This document shows positions 60,933 to 64,000 of a stretch of 64,000 nucleotides of DNA, one piece after another. The position numbers and the translations under genes were made by a program. Numbering within the stretch: the stretch's first letter is position 1; each line of letters opens with the position of its first letter. The notes below the pieces were generated by a model. The model made no database searches, had not been told where the DNA came from, and was given only the letters and a program-made list of their open reading frames with translations. Source of the DNA: Alloprevotella sp. Lung230 (GTDB taxonomy: Bacteria; Bacteroidota; Bacteroidia; Bacteroidales; Bacteroidaceae); assembly GCF_014385435.1 (NCBI RefSeq), contig NZ_JACSUD010000012.1, positions 1 through 64,000 of the forward strand. The letters run 5' to 3'.

Positions 60933-61010
60933 CCTCTTTTATGAAACGGCGTGCAAAGTATCCCTTCGCACGCCGTCTTTTTCTTCGACTTCCCTAAATC
61001 TCATATCCCC

Positions 61011-62297
61011 ATGACCAAAGTGGCCATTATTGGCGGAGGAGCTGCTGGCTTCTTTCTCGCCATCCATCTCAAAGAACTGCTTCCCACCGCCCACGTGGTG
61101 ATTTTTGAACGCGCACAACGGGTGCTTGCCAAAGTCAAGGTGAGCGGTGGCGGACGCTGCAATGTAACCAACTCCTTTGCCAGCGTCACCGATTTGGTGC
61201 AGGTCTACCCCCGCGGAGCGAAATTGCTCAAACGCTTGTTTCGCGCCTTTTCTCCGGCCGATGCTTATGCGTGGTTTGAAGCGCATGGCGTCCCGCTCGT
61301 CACCCAGGAGGACGAGTGCGTATTTCCCCGTTCGCAAAGTTCCGACAGCATCATTCTCTGCCTCACCCGACAGGCACAGCGCCTTGGGGTGGAGGTGCGC
61401 ACGCAGGTGCCGATGACCGAGTTGGAGCGCGTGGGCGATGCGTGGCGAGTGCATTTCACGGAAAGGGGTGAGGCACGGCAGGAAGTGTTTAACGCCGTAT
61501 CCCTCACCACGGGCGGAGCACCACATGGAGAGGGACACGATAATTTGCGCGCATTGGGACACGAACTGGCGACACCCTGCCCTTCGCTTTTCACCTTCCG
61601 CCTCCATCAGCCCGACCTCACAGCCCTTATGGGTATTGTCGTGGAAGGCGCACAGACTGCCATTGCCGGAACGCGCTTTCGCGGCGAAGGCCCTTTGCTC
61701 ATCACCCACTGGGGACTGAGCGGCCCTGCCATCCTCAAACTCTCTTCGCAAGCGGCACGCCATCTCTTCGACTGCAACTATCAAGCTCCGCTCCTCATCT
61801 CGTGGAGCGGCACGACGAACACCGAAGAAGTGGCGGCGCAGTTGCAAAGGCTCCAACAAGCCCATCTTCAGCGGCAGTTGGGCAACGTGCGTTATGCCGA
61901 CCTTCAAGCGCGCTTGTGGCACTATCTGCTGCAGCGTGCCGGTCTTTCGCCCGACCGGCCGTGGGGCGAAGTGGGGCGCAAGGGCATCAATCGTTTGGCC
62001 AATGTGCTCACGGCCGACAGCTACTCCATCGTGGGGCGCGGCACCTACAAGGAGGAGTTCGTCACCTGCGGCGGAGTTTCGCTGAGCAGTGTCGATGCGC
62101 GCACGTTGGAGAGCAAGTCGGCCGAGGGATTGTTCTTCGCGGGAGAAGTTCTCGATATTGACGGAGTGACGGGCGGTTTCAATTTTACCGCCGCGTGGAG
62201 CACCGCCGTGGCAGCGGCACGAGGGATAGCGCAACGGCTAACTTCGGCTCACTTGCAGCCCTTGGTGGGAGAGGGTCATATCGACAAAGCGCGATGA
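61011..62297 (+). CDS. BaiN/HI0933-family flavoprotein
   Basis: The protein has 428 residues from the ATG at 61011 (the frame opens at 60951). The FAD motif AIIGGGAAGFFLAIHL is followed by KVKVSGGGRCNVTNSFA, and the C-terminal FAD motif FFAGEVLDIDGVTGGFNFTAAWSTAVAAARGIA is typical. The family includes YhiN and the bile-acid enzyme BaiN, but most members have unknown substrates. Its last 60 nt overlap the 3' end of fkp on the opposite strand. Confidence 0.92.
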   Translation: MTKVAIIGGGAAGFFLAIHLKELLPTAHVVIFERAQRVLAKVKVSGGGRCNVTNSFASVTDLVQVYPRGAKLLKRLFRAFSPADAYAWFEAHGVPLVTQEDECVFPRSQSSDSIILCLTRQAQRLGVEVRTQVPMTELERVGDAWRVHFTERGEARQEVFNAVSLTTGGAPHGEGHDNLRALGHELATPCPSLFTFRLHQPDLTALMGIVVEGAQTAIAGTRFRGEGPLLITHWGLSGPAILKLSSQAARHLFDCNYQAPLLISWSGTTNTEEVAAQLQRLQQAHLQRQLGNVRYADLQARLWHYLLQRAGLSPDRPWGEVGRKGINRLANVLTADSYSIVGRGTYKEEFVTCGGVSLSSVDARTLESKSAEGLFFAGEVLDIDGVTGGFNFTAAWSTAVAAARGIAQRLTSAHLQPLVGEGHIDKAR

Positions 62298-64000
62298 GGG
62301 CGTGAGTGGCTGTTCGTTGAGCAACGCCTTGATGCGCGCTGCAGCTTCGGCATCTTTCGCCACCATATAAAGGTAGCCACCTCCGCCGGCACCGGGCAGT
62401 TTGTAGCCGGAGCAGAGGTCGTCGATGCGGGCACAGAGTTGCGCCACCGCTGCCGGTTCCGTACCGCTGTCGAGGGCTTTGTTCTGCTGCCAAGTTTTGC
62501 GGACGAGGTGGCCGTATTGGGTGAGGTCGCCCCGTTGCAGCACATCGAACATCTCCACGGCATGGTGCTTCATCTCGTCGAGCAGTGCCAAATGGCGTGC
62601 GCTGTTGAGGAACATCCCCCGAACGATTTCGGCCAAAATGTTCTTCGCCGTACGCGTCAGTCCGGTGTAGTAGAGCAGGTGGCAGGGACGGTGTTCGGGT
62701 GCGCAGAAAATGGTGTCGGGCAACCAGCGTGCCACGGGTGTTTGGTCAAAACCGGAGGACGTTTGTAGGAGTTTCACTCCATGGAGAATGCCGCCAAACT
62801 GGTCTTGCCAACCGCCGCCGGTGGTGAGCAGTTGTTCGAGAATGAGGGTGCGGTTGCCCACGGTGGTTTTGTCCCATCCCAAACCGCAGAAGTCGGAAAG
62901 CGCACCGAGCACTGTAGCCGCTAAAATACTGCTCGTTCCTAGTCCCGAACCGGCAGGAATGGCCGCCAAAAGCGTCAGTTCGATACCGCCGCCGAAAGCC
63001 GCCAGTTGGTCGCGGAGGGTGGCATGAGGTTCGGCTGAAAACATCGGAAGAAAACCGCAGAGTGCCAATGCTGCCTTTGGAATGGAGAAGGGCGACCCCA
63101 CACGGTTGAATTGTGCCAACTGCTCGTAGGTTTCGATGATTTCCATTGCACCAAGGTCAATGCTGCGGCAAACGATTTTGAGTTCCTGCGTAGGTTTCAC
63201 ATACACCTGCAACGGCTGCTGCCCGTTCAGTTCTATCGAAAAATTCACCACGTTTCCGCCGGCATTCAGACAGTAAGGCGGAGTGTCCGTCCATCCGCCC
63301 GCCACATCGATGCGCACTGCCGAACGTCCCCACACGATTTGGTCGCTGCACACATCAAGGCGCGGCGACTGCGGATAGGCTCGCGCGGTGGCCGTCAAGC
63401 CCTCTTGGAGCAGGGAGAAAGCGCGCGCCTCTTCGCCACTGCCGTCCTCTCCCCGCAGGCGCTTCACCTGCGAGCGGAACATCGCATCGCGGATTTCGTG
63501 GAGCGCACTCGTTGAGCCGCCTAAGGTTTGCGGCAGTTCCAAATGATGGTCTACATACTTCTGCGCTGCATCTTTCAAATCGATTTGGTAGAACACGCTC
63601 TTGCGGTAGTTGTCGGCAATGTGCGGCAGATTTTCTGCCAGAAAAGCACTGCGCTGCTCGGCCTGTCGGAGCAAATTGGCTTCGTTCGCAATGCCATCGG
63701 CACTCAGTCGCACCTTGCTGCGCCACAATGCGCTGTGGTCGTCCGTGGGCGCATCGGCCAGCATCCAGTTGAGCAGTGTGAAAAGTTCGTCGAGGGTGTC
63801 GCAGATGGGGAAGAGCAAGGCGCTTTGCACATCGGTCGTTCCGTTGTGGGCGGTGGGCAACACGTCCTCCACTGTGAGTTGGTGGGCCGACAACCATTCC
63901 GGCAGCGAACGCCCCAAGAAAGTGGTGGCTTCCGCCCGAACATCGCCGCGGAAAGCATCGTGAAAGCCATAGGGGCGTAGCACAAACTGCCGTTCGCCAT
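62238..64000 (-). CDS. fkp: bifunctional L-fucokinase / fucose-1-P guanylyltransferase, partial
   Basis: Fkp turns L-fucose into GDP-L-fucose, used by Bacteroidales to fucosylate capsule and glycoproteins. Only the C-terminal 587 codons are inside the window; the frame runs off the right edge (GERQFVLRPYGFHDAFRGD continues to about 63998). The guanylyltransferase C-terminal part is followed by the GHMP kinase domain: RIDVAGGWTDTPPYCLNAGG, AAIPAGSGLGTSSILAAT (ATP loop) and KLPGAGGGGYLYMVA. The stop lies inside the convergent flavoprotein gene. The full protein in Bacteroides is about 950 residues. Confidence 0.95.
   Translation of the reverse strand, partial: GERQFVLRPYGFHDAFRGDVRAEATTFLGRSLPEWLSAHQLTVEDVLPTAHNGTTDVQSALLFPICDTLDELFTLLNWMLADAPTDDHSALWRSKVRLSADGIANEANLLRQAEQRSAFLAENLPHIADNYRKSVFYQIDLKDAAQKYVDHHLELPQTLGGSTSALHEIRDAMFRSQVKRLRGEDGSGEEARAFSLLQEGLTATARAYPQSPRLDVCSDQIVWGRSAVRIDVAGGWTDTPPYCLNAGGNVVNFSIELNGQQPLQVYVKPTQELKIVCRSIDLGAMEIIETYEQLAQFNRVGSPFSIPKAALALCGFLPMFSAEPHATLRDQLAAFGGGIELTLLAAIPAGSGLGTSSILAATVLGALSDFCGLGWDKTTVGNRTLILEQLLTTGGGWQDQFGGILHGVKLLQTSSGFDQTPVARWLPDTIFCAPEHRPCHLLYYTGLTRTAKNILAEIVRGMFLNSARHLALLDEMKHHAVEMFDVLQRGDLTQYGHLVRKTWQQNKALDSGTEPAAVAQLCARIDDLCSGYKLPGAGGGGYLYMVAKDAEAAARIKALLNEQPLTPSSRFVDMTLSHQGLQVSRS

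Overview
The window reads as a chromosomal segment of a moderately high-GC member of the Bacteroidales (Bacteroidota), probably Prevotellaceae-like. Four things support this: promoters of the Bacteroidota type (TTTG, 19-20 nt, then TAnnTTTG) before many genes; type IX secretion genes (PorT, PorW/SprE, plus the GldH lipoprotein); a bifunctional L-fucokinase/GDP-fucose pyrophosphorylase; and Bacteroidota-type SecA, SerA, RicT and LysS proteins. The assignment is inference from gene families; no rRNA or species marker is present.

Layout. 1-1.3 kb: a candidate small RNA, tRNA-Lys and an exported VGVNT protein. 1.4-8 kb: DUF4105 membrane protein, PafA-like exported protein, secA. 8-18 kb: serC-serA-DUF1015, a FimB/Mfa2-like lipoprotein, a rhodanese, pabB/pabC and a convergent glutamine synthetase. 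18-28.5 kb: DUF4369 lipoprotein; ricT-gldH-porT; on the minus strand a transglutaminase-GH10-like pair followed by thrA. 28.5-30.1 kb: a gene-poor island with a large palindromic repeat and three tandem small-RNA candidates. 30-36.4 kb: outer-membrane protein, rmlACDB (dTDP-L-rhamnose), TonB-dependent receptor. 36.5-46.2 kb: CNNM/CBS protein, S74 tail-fibre-type protein and a minus-strand run dedA-aroA-DUF-znuB-like-porW. 47-53.5 kb: lysS-gpsA-ndh-queC-queF-divIC-like. 53.6-56.9 kb: Cys/Lys-rich exported protein, acetyltransferase/phosphatase pair, argR. 57.5-64 kb: tRNA-Gln, a DnaJ protein, CPA2 antiporter, BaiN-like flavoprotein and fkp, cut by the window edge.

The genes are mostly housekeeping and envelope functions: amino-acid synthesis (Ser, Thr/Met/Lys branch, Gln, aromatics, folate precursor, Arg regulation), surface sugar supply (rhamnose, fucose), and secretion (SecA to the periplasm, type IX to the surface).

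The novel content is intergenic. (1) Four copies of a 214-284 bp palindromic element have GC-alternating termini and inner GCCTTCACC/GGTGAAGGC boxes. These boxes bracket unrelated spacers that are 35 nt long in seven of eight cases (three of the seven use a degenerate box). Each copy has a nearby array of three or so 21-bp palindromic repeats. (2) A MITE family with TA target duplications is present in three copies (one internally deleted), each immediately upstream of a gene start in the same orientation; the two full copies carry a TAATTTTG box at the gene-proximal end. (3) A separate 285-bp inverted-repeat element with an 8-bp target duplication lies before pabB. (4) A four-unit 21-bp palindromic array lies before pabC. 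(5) There are several compact promoter-to-terminator small-RNA candidates. All coordinates were read by eye; no alignment, folding or database search was run.
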